From contig VXMF01000004.1 of NCBI GenBank assembly GCA_009841225.1, positions 7,616-53,075 on the forward strand: 45,460 nucleotides of DNA, given 5' to 3'. The notes under the pieces were generated by a model. The model had not been told where the DNA came from. It was given only the letters and a program-made list of their open reading frames with translations, and made no database searches. Source of the DNA: Terriglobia bacterium (lineage in GTDB: Bacteria; Acidobacteriota; Terriglobia; Bryobacterales; UBA6623). Positions 17,161 through 25,681 of the stretch are shown piece by piece. Positions within the stretch are counted from its first letter, which is position 1; every line of letters begins with the position of its first letter. The translations under genes were made by a program, and so were the position numbers.

Positions 17161-18167
17161 TGCTCGCTCCCTCCGCTCAGGTCAGAATCCGCAGGCCCGT
17201 CGCCGGTCCTGATCGGCCGGCAATCCCAACGGCGCGTCGACCAGTTGAACCGGTCCACTCGCAGCGCCTCGACAACCCGTCGAACGCCGTCGCGCCGCTC
17301 GAGATGCAACACCACATCCACCACGTCGCCCACTAGGTCTTGAACCGCTTCCCATGGCAAGCCGATGCCGGCCTGCAGGACGCAGGAGGCGCAGCGCTTC
17401 AGCGCATTCGCCGCCGAGCTCGCGTGCAGGGTCGACAGCGAGCCGTCATGCCCCGTGTTGAGCGCTTGCAGCAGATCCCACGCCTCGCCGCCGCGCACTT
17501 CTCCGAGAACGATCCGATCGGGGCGGTGCCGTAGCGCCGCCCTCACCAGGTCCCGCACCGTCACCGGCGGGGCGCCGTCAGTCCGCCGCCGCGCCTCGAA
17601 CCGAATCAGATTCGGATGGTCAAGCTGCAACTCCACCGTGTCTTCGATGGTCACCACGCGCTCGTCAGCCGGTATCAGCCGGGCGACCCCAGCCAGGAGC
17701 GTGGTCTTGCCAGTGCCGGTGCCGCCGCTCACAAGGATGTTGCGCCGCTGCTCGACGGCGCTCCGCACCTCTTCAGCGACGGGTTCGGAGACGCTGCCGG
17801 AATCGACCAGATCGTCCAAGGTCAGCCTGCGCCGCGCAAACTTGCGGATCGTCAATGCAGGGCCGCCGAAGCTGCACGGAGGCAGCGCCGCCGCGATACG
17901 CGAGCCGTCCGGCAGCCGAGCGTCCAACAAGGGACGCTCGGCGCTAATGTCGTCGCCTTGGCTGCGGGCGATCGCCAAGGCAGCCTGACGCACGTGCTTC
18001 GGATCCAGAGTGACCCCACCGACACGCTCTAGCCTGCCGCCGCGCTCTACGAAGACCGCAGTTGGATTGACCATGATCTCGCTGACGGACTCGTCATCGA
18101 GCAGCCCCATCACAGGCCGCAAGAACGGCGCGATCAAGCGAAAGCTTGGCTCTTCACTGAGACTCAT
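17157..18167 (-). CDS. trbB: TrbB, VirB11-type conjugation ATPase
   Basis: 336 residues; AGGAGG lies 7 bases before the ATG. The N-terminal domain (about 1-110) has LLDDESVSEIMVNP typical of TrbB. Walker A is GGTGTGKTT (148-156), an Asp-box region RVVTIEDTVEL lies at 170-180, Walker B is RIVLGEVRGGEA (218-229) and the His box NTGHDGSLSTLHA (237-249). The protein would form a hexameric ring at the inner membrane base of the type IV secretion channel, powering pilus assembly and substrate transfer. In RP4-type clusters trbB precedes trbC; here it lies about 16 kb from trbC with its own promoter, first of three overlapping genes. Confidence 0.93.
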   Translation of the reverse strand: MSLSEEPSFRLIAPFLRPVMGLLDDESVSEIMVNPTAVFVERGGRLERVGGVTLDPKHVRQAALAIARSQGDDISAERPLLDARLPDGSRIAAALPPCSFGGPALTIRKFARRRLTLDDLVDSGSVSEPVAEEVRSAVEQRRNILVSGGTGTGKTTLLAGVARLIPADERVVTIEDTVELQLDHPNLIRFEARRRTDGAPPVTVRDLVRAALRHRPDRIVLGEVRGGEAWDLLQALNTGHDGSLSTLHASSAANALKRCASCVLQAGIGLPWEAVQDLVGDVVDVVLHLERRDGVRRVVEALRVDRFNWSTRRWDCRPIRTGDGPADSDLSGGSEQ

Positions 18168-18310
18168 CTCTGGACCTCCTGTCCAACGTCAGCAGTCACT
18201 TGCGTGTGAGTGATTTCGCCCTTGGCTCCCCCCCTCCGGAAGAAGACACCCTTGCGGAACAAGCCTCGATGAGCGGCCATTCTTCGAGAGACCGGCACAT
18301 GCTCAGACAC

Positions 18311-18323
18311 GAGAATTGTTCTC
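18311..18323. repeat. Short inverted repeat in the trbB leader
   Basis: GAGAA-TTG-TTCTC lies just downstream of the predicted trbB transcription start. It could be an extra operator. The rest of 18365-18566 shows no other signal I can support. Confidence 0.4.
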
Positions 18324-18335
18324 ATAATTTCAGAA

Positions 18336-18364
18336 ATTATATCTATATATAGATTCTATGTCAA
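18336..18364 (-). promoter_or_regulatory. Consensus promoter of the trbB-ardC unit
   Basis: Read on the minus strand: TTGACA (18364-18359), a 17-base spacer, then TATAAT (18341-18336). Both hexamers match the sigma70 consensus exactly. The transcript would start near 18329, about 160 bases before trbB. The spacer contains the palindrome listed next. Confidence 0.85.
18341..18354. promoter_or_regulatory. Operator-like palindrome in the trbB promoter
   Basis: ATCTATATATAGAT is a perfect 14-base palindrome lying between the -35 and -10 hexamers. The inner 12 bases recur at the same place in the trbC promoter (34513-34524). A protein bound here would block RNA polymerase, so repression is the likely mode. 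Confidence 0.7.
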
Positions 18365-18566
18365 GCAAGTTCCGGAAATTACGCACAAAACTACACAAGA
18401 ATTCTACTCAAGCGCTTGCCTAGCACGACGTGGCGAACCCTACGGCGGCAACTGGCATTCGGTCCCGGGGGAAGCGGGTGTGGCGATCTCGTGCGGCCCC
18501 GTCCGGATCAATGAATCCCCCCGCCGCTGCTAGACTGAGCGTGGCGAACGCGCTGCGGAGACCGGC

Positions 18567-19319
18567 ATGGCCGACACCAAAGCACTTTCCACAGTGGCCG
18601 TGGAATACCCGTCGTCGGATGGCAGAATGATTGCCGAACTGCCTAAGCATGGCGACGCGATCCTGTATGCGCTGGCGACGCTGCGGATTTGGTTCGCACG
18701 ACACGATCGGGTGCAGGTGGGGGCGAGCATGTTCCTCTACTACCAAGAGGGTGACAACACCAAGCGGGTCACGCTGGACCTGTTCGTGGCGCGGGGACTG
18801 GAGGCCCTTCCGCCCTGCTACAAGGTGTGGGAGGCTGGGCGGCCGCCAAGCTACGTCTTGGAAGTGTCCTCGCCCTCGACCGAGGATCGCGACCGCGGGG
18901 ACAAGCAGGCCTTGTACGCCTCGATCGGTGTGAAGGAGTACTGGCGGTTCCACCCTACCGGACTGCTAGAGGCGGCCAGGCGGGCAGGAACGCGTCTCGA
19001 GGGGGGAACCCTGCGGGGATTGGGATACGAGCCACTAGCGCCGGGGCCGGACGGATCGGTCCGCAGCGAAGTCCTAGGGCTAGACGTCCGGGTGGACGAG
19101 CGGCCAGGGCATTCTCACCTGCTGCGCTTCCGGGATCCCAAGACAGGGAAAGACCTGCTGACGTTTGAGGAGTCAGAGCGTGGTCGGCTGGAGGCGGAAC
19201 GCCGGCGGCGCGAAGCGGAACGGGCACGGCAGGACGCCGAAGTCGAAGTCGCCCGGCTGAGGGCGGAGACCGCCCAGCTGGAAAGCGGCCAAGAGGGCGG
19301 GTCGGGCAGCAAGGCCTGA
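18567..19319 (+). CDS. Uma2 family (DUF820) putative nuclease
   Basis: 250 residues; GGAGA lies 6 bases upstream of the ATG. The PD-(D/E)xK-type Uma2 core is visible: D71 in VTLDLFVARG, E99 in YVLEVSSPST, K113 in DRGDKQALYASIG, followed by VKEYW (122-126). Residues about 185-240 form a charged heptad-like coiled coil (EAERRRREAERARQDAEVEV), common in this family. Uma2 proteins are predicted restriction-like endonucleases, often in many copies per genome, with unknown biological role. It is the only plus-strand gene within the conjugation block and diverges from trbB, so it is probably cargo with its own expression. Confidence 0.88.
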   Translation: MADTKALSTVAVEYPSSDGRMIAELPKHGDAILYALATLRIWFARHDRVQVGASMFLYYQEGDNTKRVTLDLFVARGLEALPPCYKVWEAGRPPSYVLEVSSPSTEDRDRGDKQALYASIGVKEYWRFHPTGLLEAARRAGTRLEGGTLRGLGYEPLAPGPDGSVRSEVLGLDVRVDERPGHSHLLRFRDPKTGKDLLTFEESERGRLEAERRRREAERARQDAEVEVARLRAETAQLESGQEGGSGSKA

Positions 19320-19441
19320 GACGATCCCGCGCTCGACTGGGGAAGCGAGCCGCTGTGACGGTCGGCAAGGCCGCCTAAGCCCCATCCGGACGTCTGTATC
19401 GTCATTATGGTCCGGTGCTGCGCCCAGCCGTTCTGATTCTC

Positions 19442-19621
19442 TCAACCGATCCGAACTGCGGGTTCCGGACCAGAGAGATCGTAGCCAGCTAGAATGCTGG
19501 AGATCTGGCTATTTGTGGATCTGTGCGTAGCGACCGCCTTGTCTATGCGCATATTGACCGAAGGATCGAGTCCCTTCAAGTCTTGGACCGCACGGCGGGT
19601 ATAAGCAACAGTCCGCTTCAG
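19442..19621 (-). pseudogene. RelE-family toxin remnant
   Basis: Minus-strand frame of 59 codons beginning CTG AAG CGG and reading VAYTRRAVQDLKGLDPSVN, a typical RelE/ParE N-terminus. It ends early at a TGA (19442-19444) after PAVRIG, where intact toxins continue R..GDYRVIY; family members are about 85-95 residues. The CTG overlaps the TGA stop of the upstream antitoxin piece exactly as an ATGA junction would, so the original ATG has probably mutated. The toxin is judged inactive. Confidence 0.65.
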
Positions 19622-19719
19622 AAGCCGAACTCCCGCTTCAGTTCGTCACTTCCGTACAAGCGGCCAGCGTCGATATCTTCGAGTGCTTCGCCAAGGAGGC
19701 GCTGACCAGCCTCGCTCAC
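19618..19719 (-). pseudogene. Antitoxin C-terminal fragment partnering the RelE remnant
   Basis: 33 codons from GTG 19719, reading RLLGEALEDIDAGRLYGSDE and ending ELKREFGF. This matches the toxin-binding C-terminus of small relBE-type antitoxins; the DNA-binding N-terminal half is missing. Its first bases lie inside the copied traG tail (19713-19806), so the frame's present start comes from that repeat junction. It overlaps the toxin remnant by 4 bases. Confidence 0.55.
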
Positions 19720-19806
19720 CTCACTCTCTATAGCTTCCCCTCGTTTACCGCCTCAAAGTAACCAAGTTCGGCCGGCAGATACCACGGCTTGAGATAGCAG
19801 TACGTA
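19713..19806. repeat. Direct repeat A: displaced copy of the traG 3' end
   Basis: 94 bases matching 22629-22722 with six differences and no gaps (my count). On the minus strand it still encodes YCYLKPWYLPAELGYFEAVN and ends EGKL plus a stop, equivalent to the real TraG C-terminus. The ankyrin gene lies exactly between the two copies. Confidence 0.92.
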
Positions 19807-19834
19807 CCCGCCCTGTCCCAGATGCCCGCTTGGC

Positions 19835-22405
19835 TCACCTCGACATTAGTCGCCGGTAGGCCTCCGTCCCTCTCAGTTCCTCCCGCCCCTCGGCGAGATC
19901 CCGTGCTAGGTTGCCGTGTATGTCTGAAATAGCCGGATCCACACCTGCATCCAGGAGAGCCTCGATAACTTCCGGCGAGATGCCCCATTGCGCCTGTCCG
20001 TGCAGCGGAGTTCTGCCTTCCGCGTCGCGGACGCCTACCGACGCTCCCGCATCGACGAGAGCTGCTATCACTTGTGGATCATACGCATAAAACAGTGGCG
20101 TCTGTCCTAAACTGTCGCTTGCATTTGGATCGGCCCCGGCAGCTAGGAGCGATTCCAAAGTGTGCCTTCGAACCATTGCGTGCAACGGCGTCCGTTCCCC
20201 TGAGTCTCGAGCGTTGACCGAGGCGCCGCCCTCGATTAGCGCGACGACTGGTTCGACAGCGGTCCTAGTTGCAGCGGCAAACACGGGGGTGCGGCCGTTG
20301 TCGTCCCTTGCGTCCGGGTCCCCACCAGCCTCGATGAGGGCTTCGATGACATTCGCCTCGCTATGACGTGCGGCAACGTGCAACGGGGTCTCCCCTGAGT
20401 TGTTCCGAGCGTTGACGGGAGCGCCCGCAGCCAGCAGCGCCGAGATCTCGACGATCGTTGCAGACTCGGCCGCAATGTGCAGCGGGGTCTCGCCAGACTC
20501 GTCCCGAACGTGGGTTGCAGCTCCGGCATTGACCAGAGCGGAAACGTTGGCTGGCCGCTCCACAAGCATGGCTGCTGCCCGGTGTAAGGGTGTCCGGCCT
20601 TCCGCGTCGACCGGATCGACCGATGTGCCAGTCTCAAGAAGCGCTCCGATGATCTCGGGACTGCCACTGACCGCTGCGCGATGCAACGGAGTTCGGCCTC
20701 CGTCGTCCTGCGCCTCGACATTCGCACCGGCCGCAAGCAATGCAACTGTGGCGGCAAGCGCTCGCGATTCACTGTCAGCGTTCTCATCGGCTCCCCCAAT
20801 CCCGAACAATTCCAAGGGCAGCATTAGCGCTAGCGCTGAAGTCCCGCCCGACGCGGCCACGTGCAACGGAGTCTGGCCAGCGTCGTCGCGAGCTTCAAGG
20901 TCGGCTCCCCCCGCAAGCAGGGCGGCGATCGTCGCTGTCACTCGCGCTTGATGCCACTCGCCCACCGGTGTTCCTCGCGCGAGAATGGGCCACGTCATCG
21001 AGAAGGCGGGGTGCAACGGCTCGACTGCAACATGCAGGGGCGTCTGGGCTCCGATGTTTCGCTCGTTCACGTCTGCTCCTGCCGCTACGAGAGCCCGGAC
21101 CTGTTCGGGACCGCCAAACTTCGACGCTCTGAGCAGCGCCCCCTCCGTGTCCACACCCTCGCTGATGCACCGGACGATGTCCTCCGACGTATAGAAGACG
21201 AAGAAGGACTCCTCCGTCCACTGTTCGCAGTTCGCAGGGGGCATCTCATCGAGGAGGTCCGGACCGGCCGCGGCGAGCGCCTCCCTCGCTGCGGCGACCG
21301 GGTCGAACGGAAGCTGGCCGCTACCGTCCACAGCTTCCTCCTTGGCCCCGGCTTCAAGTAGGGCCTTGACGGCCTCCGAGTTGTCGAATTCGTAGCCGAA
21401 CGACTCTGCCAGTTGCTCCGATTGCCTCGCCAGCATCAAAGGCGTCTGCCCAAGATCGTCGCGGGCATCGACAGGGGCGCCAGCTTCGAGAAGGGCGACT
21501 ATGGCCTCTCGACTGCCCAGCGAAGCAATCCGATGTAGCGGCGTCTGGCCGATTGAGGAGCGCACTATCGGGTCCGACCCGTGTTCCAACATCACTGCGA
21601 CCTTCTCAAAATCGTCATCCCCAGAGACGCCCATCAAGGGCGTTTCATCGTGTTCATCCCGAGCATTCGGGTCTGCTCCTGCCTCTAGCAGGGCGGCGAC
21701 CACTTCGGCGCTCCCCCAACCGGCGGCAGCCTTGTGGAGGGGGGTTTTCCCAGCGCTGTCAGCAGCGTTCGGATCCGCGCCAGCGGCGAGGAGCATCGCG
21801 AGACGTTCGGTATCGTCGCGCGATGCAGCCTCATGAAGGGGCGTCCCAACCCCTTCGGCGTGTGAATATACACTTGCGCCTGCGCCCAGCAGAACCCGAA
21901 TGCTGTCTTGTGTCCCTTCGCGTGCAGCGACGTGCAACGCCGTCTTTCCTCGCTCGTCAGTCGCGTCAACCTCGGCGCCGGCGCCAACAAGGACGGCAAC
22001 GGTCGCGCCTGTGCGGTTCCGAGCCGCCGAATGGAGCGGGGTAGCCCCGTCCTCGGCTAGGGCGTCCGTGGCTGCTCCCGATTCGAGGAGCGCAGAAACT
22101 TGCTCGCTGCTGCCAACCTCCGCCGCTACGTGTAAGGGCGTCCTACCACGGACGTCGCGATGATCTAGGCTCTGCCCGGAGACCAAGCACCTGCGAACGT
22201 CCGCGGCGCCTGCAGTTTTGAAAAACTCCTCGGTGTTCCAGCTGGCGCAATCTGGGGCCGCCCAAACATCGCTGGCTGCGGCTGCAAGGAGCGTTGCAGC
22301 GACGCAGGCCAACCTCGAAAGATAGTTACCGGCTAGAGTTTCCATGGCACAGATCAATGGTTCTCGACCGACGTCCCAGCGTGGGAAAGCAGGATCGCGG
22401 CGCAT
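19835..22405 (-). CDS. Secreted ankyrin-repeat protein
   Basis: 856 residues from ATG 22405, which has AGGA 4 bases upstream; an in-frame ATG at 22345 would start directly with a signal peptide (METLAGNYLSRLACVAATLL, then AAAASDVWA). About 19 ankyrin repeats (G.TPLH.AA pattern) form two blocks. Each block is introduced by the same header, C..W..E.FF.....DV.RC...G (DCASWNTEEFF and NCEQWTEESFF), so the protein looks like a duplicated unit. Such exported bacterial ankyrin proteins are frequent in symbionts and are thought to engage eukaryotic host proteins; the role here is inferred. Codon use and composition resemble neighbours, so no strong compositional sign of recent transfer was seen. It is bracketed by a 94-base direct repeat of the traG tail. 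Confidence 0.88.
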   Translation of the reverse strand: MRRDPAFPRWDVGREPLICAMETLAGNYLSRLACVAATLLAAAASDVWAAPDCASWNTEEFFKTAGAADVRRCLVSGQSLDHRDVRGRTPLHVAAEVGSSEQVSALLESGAATDALAEDGATPLHSAARNRTGATVAVLVGAGAEVDATDERGKTALHVAAREGTQDSIRVLLGAGASVYSHAEGVGTPLHEAASRDDTERLAMLLAAGADPNAADSAGKTPLHKAAAGWGSAEVVAALLEAGADPNARDEHDETPLMGVSGDDDFEKVAVMLEHGSDPIVRSSIGQTPLHRIASLGSREAIVALLEAGAPVDARDDLGQTPLMLARQSEQLAESFGYEFDNSEAVKALLEAGAKEEAVDGSGQLPFDPVAAAREALAAAGPDLLDEMPPANCEQWTEESFFVFYTSEDIVRCISEGVDTEGALLRASKFGGPEQVRALVAAGADVNERNIGAQTPLHVAVEPLHPAFSMTWPILARGTPVGEWHQARVTATIAALLAGGADLEARDDAGQTPLHVAASGGTSALALMLPLELFGIGGADENADSESRALAATVALLAAGANVEAQDDGGRTPLHRAAVSGSPEIIGALLETGTSVDPVDAEGRTPLHRAAAMLVERPANVSALVNAGAATHVRDESGETPLHIAAESATIVEISALLAAGAPVNARNNSGETPLHVAARHSEANVIEALIEAGGDPDARDDNGRTPVFAAATRTAVEPVVALIEGGASVNARDSGERTPLHAMVRRHTLESLLAAGADPNASDSLGQTPLFYAYDPQVIAALVDAGASVGVRDAEGRTPLHGQAQWGISPEVIEALLDAGVDPAISDIHGNLARDLAEGREELRGTEAYRRLMSR

Positions 22406-22628
22406 TGATTCCTCGATAGGTGTCAGTCCCTTAGGGCAGTCCGCCTACCTAGTCTGCCACCACTGCTCTCGAGAATCTCGGCTGTCCCAGATTCATCCAG
22501 CCAGAAGTTCGCGACTCCGTACGCCGACGCTGAGAGAAAAGCTGCCTCCGGCGCTCGACTCTCTCCCACGTTTCAGCCCGCCAACGGATCCGGCCGCCCA
22601 CGCGCTAGGCCGATGACACTTCCAGCCC

Positions 22629-22722
22629 CGCTCACCTCACTCTCTACAGCTCTCCCTCGTCTACCGCCTCAAAGTAACCAAGCTCGACCGGCAGATACCA
22701 CGGCTTGAGATAGCAGTACGTA
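22629..22722. repeat. Direct repeat B: genuine traG 3' end
   Basis: The copy that forms the real end of traG (stop at 22644-22646). It pairs with 19713-19806. The 220 bases between it and the ankyrin start hold no clear promoter. Confidence 0.92.
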
Positions 22723-24593
22723 GGCGGCAAGGGGTTGCGCCCGTCGTAGGCCGCGACAATCGCCTGCGCGTTGCGCAATTCCGCAAACGCCGACGGCTGG
22801 AACACCGGCTCCCGCCGCAGCGAGTACGACTTGGTCACCCCGAACGTGCCCTTCCCTCCCCCGGCCCGTCCGCTGAGCAATCCGACACCGGACTGCGAGG
22901 ACTCCGAGATCGAGTACTGCTCCTTGAGCCGCTCGACCTGCCCGCAGGCTTCCGACGCCTGCTTGCAAGAGGCTTCGTCGGCCAAGGTCAGGAATACGCG
23001 CGTCCGGAAGGTCTGCAACAGCGTCCTCCACGACTCCCCCGGCATCGCCGAGCGCAGCGAGCTGACCGACTGCGTCGCCACCAGCGCCACCAGGCGCGCC
23101 TGGCGCGACAGGCTGAAAAACTTCTCGTCCCCGCCCGGGTCGCTTTCCCCGACCGTGGCGAAGTGCTGGTACTCGTCGCAAATGAAGGCGATGTCGCGCC
23201 ATGCCCGCTGCGGATTCTCCTCCATCCTCGGGATCCGGCCCAGCACCGACCTCTGGAAGTCCTGCTTGAGCATCACGCCGATCGCCCGACCCAGCGCGGG
23301 ATTCGCGCCGATCGGCAGATTCAGGGCCACCACCTTGCCCTCCTCCAGCGCCTCCGCCAGAGGCGGAAGCGCCCAGCGCCTGCGGTGCGGATCACCCTTG
23401 CTGTAGACCTGCCGCGGCGGGCAGAACACGTCGGCTACCTCCGGCTGGTCGAACAGCGACAGAAACACGCTCACGCCCTCGGTGATCGAGCTGCGCAGGC
23501 GCGCGTCGAGCTGGCTCCAGTCGTTCTGGTACCACGTCAGCACTGTCCGCAACTGCCGCTGCGCGGCATCCGCCGGTTCCGGCTCCCTCAGCTCGAACTT
23601 GACCTTGCGCTCCTCGAACACTTCCAGCAGCTCGGAATCGGCCTGTACGTACCACTCGCCGGTCCTCTCCTCGTACTCCCACTGCCGGTCCGGCAGTGTC
23701 GGCTCGTGCTTGCTGTACTGCTCGACGTCGAGCCGGGCCTCTGCAGCGAAATCGAGCCGTTCGCGGGCCTCGTCGATCTTGCGCCGCAGGGATGCGTCGT
23801 CCAAGGCCGTGCGATACACGTCTTGCAGCGTGACGTAGCCATCGCAGACGCGGAACAGCAAGATCACGAACTTGACCAAGTTCGTATAGGCCTGCTGCCA
23901 AAAGGGCTCCTTGCCCTTGCCGAAGAGCTGGTTCAGCAGGGTTGCAATCTGGTAGGCCAGCGAATAGGCGTCCAGGTCGCATTGCAGCGGGTTGTAGCAC
24001 CAATCCCCGTCCAGGCTCAGCTCGACATAGTCGTCGGCCCGGCCATGGTCGCGCAGGATGCGCCGGACCTGGTGGCAGAAGTCCCCCTTCACTTCCAGCA
24101 CCAGCCCGCCGGGCCGCAATTCGTCCCGGTCGGCATGCCAGCCCAGCACCTGCCTGGCGAACGGATACATGCAGCACGAGGTCTTGCCCGAGCCGACCGC
24201 TCCGAAGACCGCCGTTCCGGCGTACAGCCCGCGCCGCCCGATGGCCAGCCAGCCCGGACGCTCGCCCTGCCCCGGCTGGGTGCGGCGGTGGACTTCCCCG
24301 ATGACGATCTGTGGATCGTCACCGTGCGGCCAGGGCGGAAGCGGCACCGTCGCCGTCTTGCGCCCGCGCCGCTCCATCAGCAGGCCCCCGACCGTCGCGC
24401 CGAGCAGCACCAAGAAGTACGGAGTCAAGATCCAGCAGGCTGCGTACCCCCAGCGCAACAGCACAGCGGTAACGGGAGATCGGACTGCGACCAGCACCAG
24501 CACCGGATCGTCCGCCGGCCAAGGCCAGAGCCAGGCCCAGGCCGCTAGGCCCAGCACGGCGGCGCTGCCGCCCAACAGCGGAGTCAAGCTCAT
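22644..24593 (-). CDS. traG: TraG/VirD4-type conjugative coupling protein
   Basis: 649 residues. Two or three hydrophobic segments lie at about 5-25, 30-50 and 52-72. Walker A is GAVGSGKT (131-138) and Walker B is IAFICDEYQHF (468-478), with RQARLVALVATQSVSSL following. These are the marks of the type IV coupling protein, an inner-membrane hexameric ATPase that hands the relaxase-DNA complex to the secretion channel. It ends the long trbC-to-traG unit, 56 bases after the preceding unknown gene. Its last ~27 codons are duplicated 2.9 kb away (19713-19806) beyond the ankyrin gene. Confidence 0.92.
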   Translation of the reverse strand: MSLTPLLGGSAAVLGLAAWAWLWPWPADDPVLVLVAVRSPVTAVLLRWGYAACWILTPYFLVLLGATVGGLLMERRGRKTATVPLPPWPHGDDPQIVIGEVHRRTQPGQGERPGWLAIGRRGLYAGTAVFGAVGSGKTSCCMYPFARQVLGWHADRDELRPGGLVLEVKGDFCHQVRRILRDHGRADDYVELSLDGDWCYNPLQCDLDAYSLAYQIATLLNQLFGKGKEPFWQQAYTNLVKFVILLFRVCDGYVTLQDVYRTALDDASLRRKIDEARERLDFAAEARLDVEQYSKHEPTLPDRQWEYEERTGEWYVQADSELLEVFEERKVKFELREPEPADAAQRQLRTVLTWYQNDWSQLDARLRSSITEGVSVFLSLFDQPEVADVFCPPRQVYSKGDPHRRRWALPPLAEALEEGKVVALNLPIGANPALGRAIGVMLKQDFQRSVLGRIPRMEENPQRAWRDIAFICDEYQHFATVGESDPGGDEKFFSLSRQARLVALVATQSVSSLRSAMPGESWRTLLQTFRTRVFLTLADEASCKQASEACGQVERLKEQYSISESSQSGVGLLSGRAGGGKGTFGVTKSYSLRREPVFQPSAFAELRNAQAIVAAYDGRNPLPPTYCYLKPWYLPVELGYFEAVDEGEL

Positions 24594-24649
24594 CGTCGTG
24601 ATCGATCCCGGTGACTGCCGCGCACAAGGCGCGAAGAAGCCTGCGACAC

Positions 24650-25681
24650 CTAGCGACTGGCGGCATCAGCCGCCGAGTAGTCGAATTCCATCAGCACTTC
24701 GCGGTATCTGCACGACGCCGCAAAGTCACCGCCCGCATTGCGCGGGTGCGCGCCGTCGCGCGCCCACGCGTGATAGCGCTGCTCCGCTGCGGCAGTGCGG
24801 TGAAGGCCACTCAGGTATGCGTAGCGTTCGACATCCTCCCTGGACAGTTGCTGCCAACGCCGCTTGTCCACCAACCGGCGCAACTCGAAGTACTCTCCCT
24901 CGGACCAGTCCCTCTCCGCCCGCGCCTGCCAGCGACGCCAGGCGTCGCGCAGCCGCGCGAACTGCGCCTCGCTGTCTGCCAGCACCACCCACTCGCACGC
25001 GAAGCGGCGCCGCGCCAAGGCCGCGGCCAAGGGCTCGTGGCTTGCCAGGTGCCGCTCCATGCCATGGGCGCTCGATCCGGCGTGCGCATATGTGAACCGC
25101 ACAGATTCACTGCCCGGGCTCGCGACGCCGATCGGAAATCCCTCGGGAAAGAACTTGCGCCTGTTCTGGCGATTCCGCGCCGCCGCCGGGAAGCAATCCT
25201 CGCCGATCCCGAGCGACGCAAAATATGCCGCCTTTTCCGCGGCGGTGAGCAGCAACCGCCCTTCTCCGATACAGGCAATCCAGTAGTCCAAGACCAGCAG
25301 CCGTTGCTTCGCCGCGCGCCGCGCCCGCCCGGCCCCCGAGCCGGGATCGTCGCAACCCACCGCTCCGAACAGGGACGCTCCGCACAGGCGGTACAGCGAA
25401 GGCCTGCGACCATTGGCCTGGACATGCCCGTTGTCCATGGACCGGCCTATCAGCTCGAACTCCGCCCGGCCCTTGCCTGTGCCGCGGAAGACCCGGTACT
25501 GCCGCCGCAGAAAGAAGCCCCCCAGCAGCGCGACCGCGGTCAGGAATTCGGCGTCCACCGGGCGGTAGCCGAGCGCCTCCACGCGTTCCGCCCTCCGAAA
25601 GAAGTCCGCGGCGATCGCCGGATCCGACTCTTCGGAATCAGTGCCCGCGGCCGACACCCGCGCTGTATCGTCCCGGGCCAC
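24650..25681 (-). CDS. Unknown conjugation-module protein (343 aa)
   Basis: 343 residues from GTG 25681, whose G is the last base of the preceding stop (TAGTG), so coupled. I do not recognise a family. The N-terminal ~110 residues look helical and winged-helix-like (FLTAVALLGGFFLRRQYRVF). The C-terminal half is rich in Arg, Trp, Tyr and Glu (RWQARAERDWSEGEYFELRR). There is no signal peptide or membrane segment. It lies between the coupling protein and the channel genes, where relaxosome genes are often found, so a DNA-processing role is possible. Confidence 0.8.
   Translation of the reverse strand: MARDDTARVSAAGTDSEESDPAIAADFFRRAERVEALGYRPVDAEFLTAVALLGGFFLRRQYRVFRGTGKGRAEFELIGRSMDNGHVQANGRRPSLYRLCGASLFGAVGCDDPGSGAGRARRAAKQRLLVLDYWIACIGEGRLLLTAAEKAAYFASLGIGEDCFPAAARNRQNRRKFFPEGFPIGVASPGSESVRFTYAHAGSSAHGMERHLASHEPLAAALARRRFACEWVVLADSEAQFARLRDAWRRWQARAERDWSEGEYFELRRLVDKRRWQQLSREDVERYAYLSGLHRTAAAEQRYHAWARDGAHPRNAGGDFAASCRYREVLMEFDYSAADAASR

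Noticed and set aside
20000..22250. Regularly spaced ~100-base repeats that could suggest a CRISPR array
   Set aside because: They are the codons of ankyrin repeats (33 residues each), imperfect and without spacers.
23163..24548. 461-codon plus-strand frame opposite traG
   Set aside because: Antisense shadow; low-complexity translation and no ribosome binding site.
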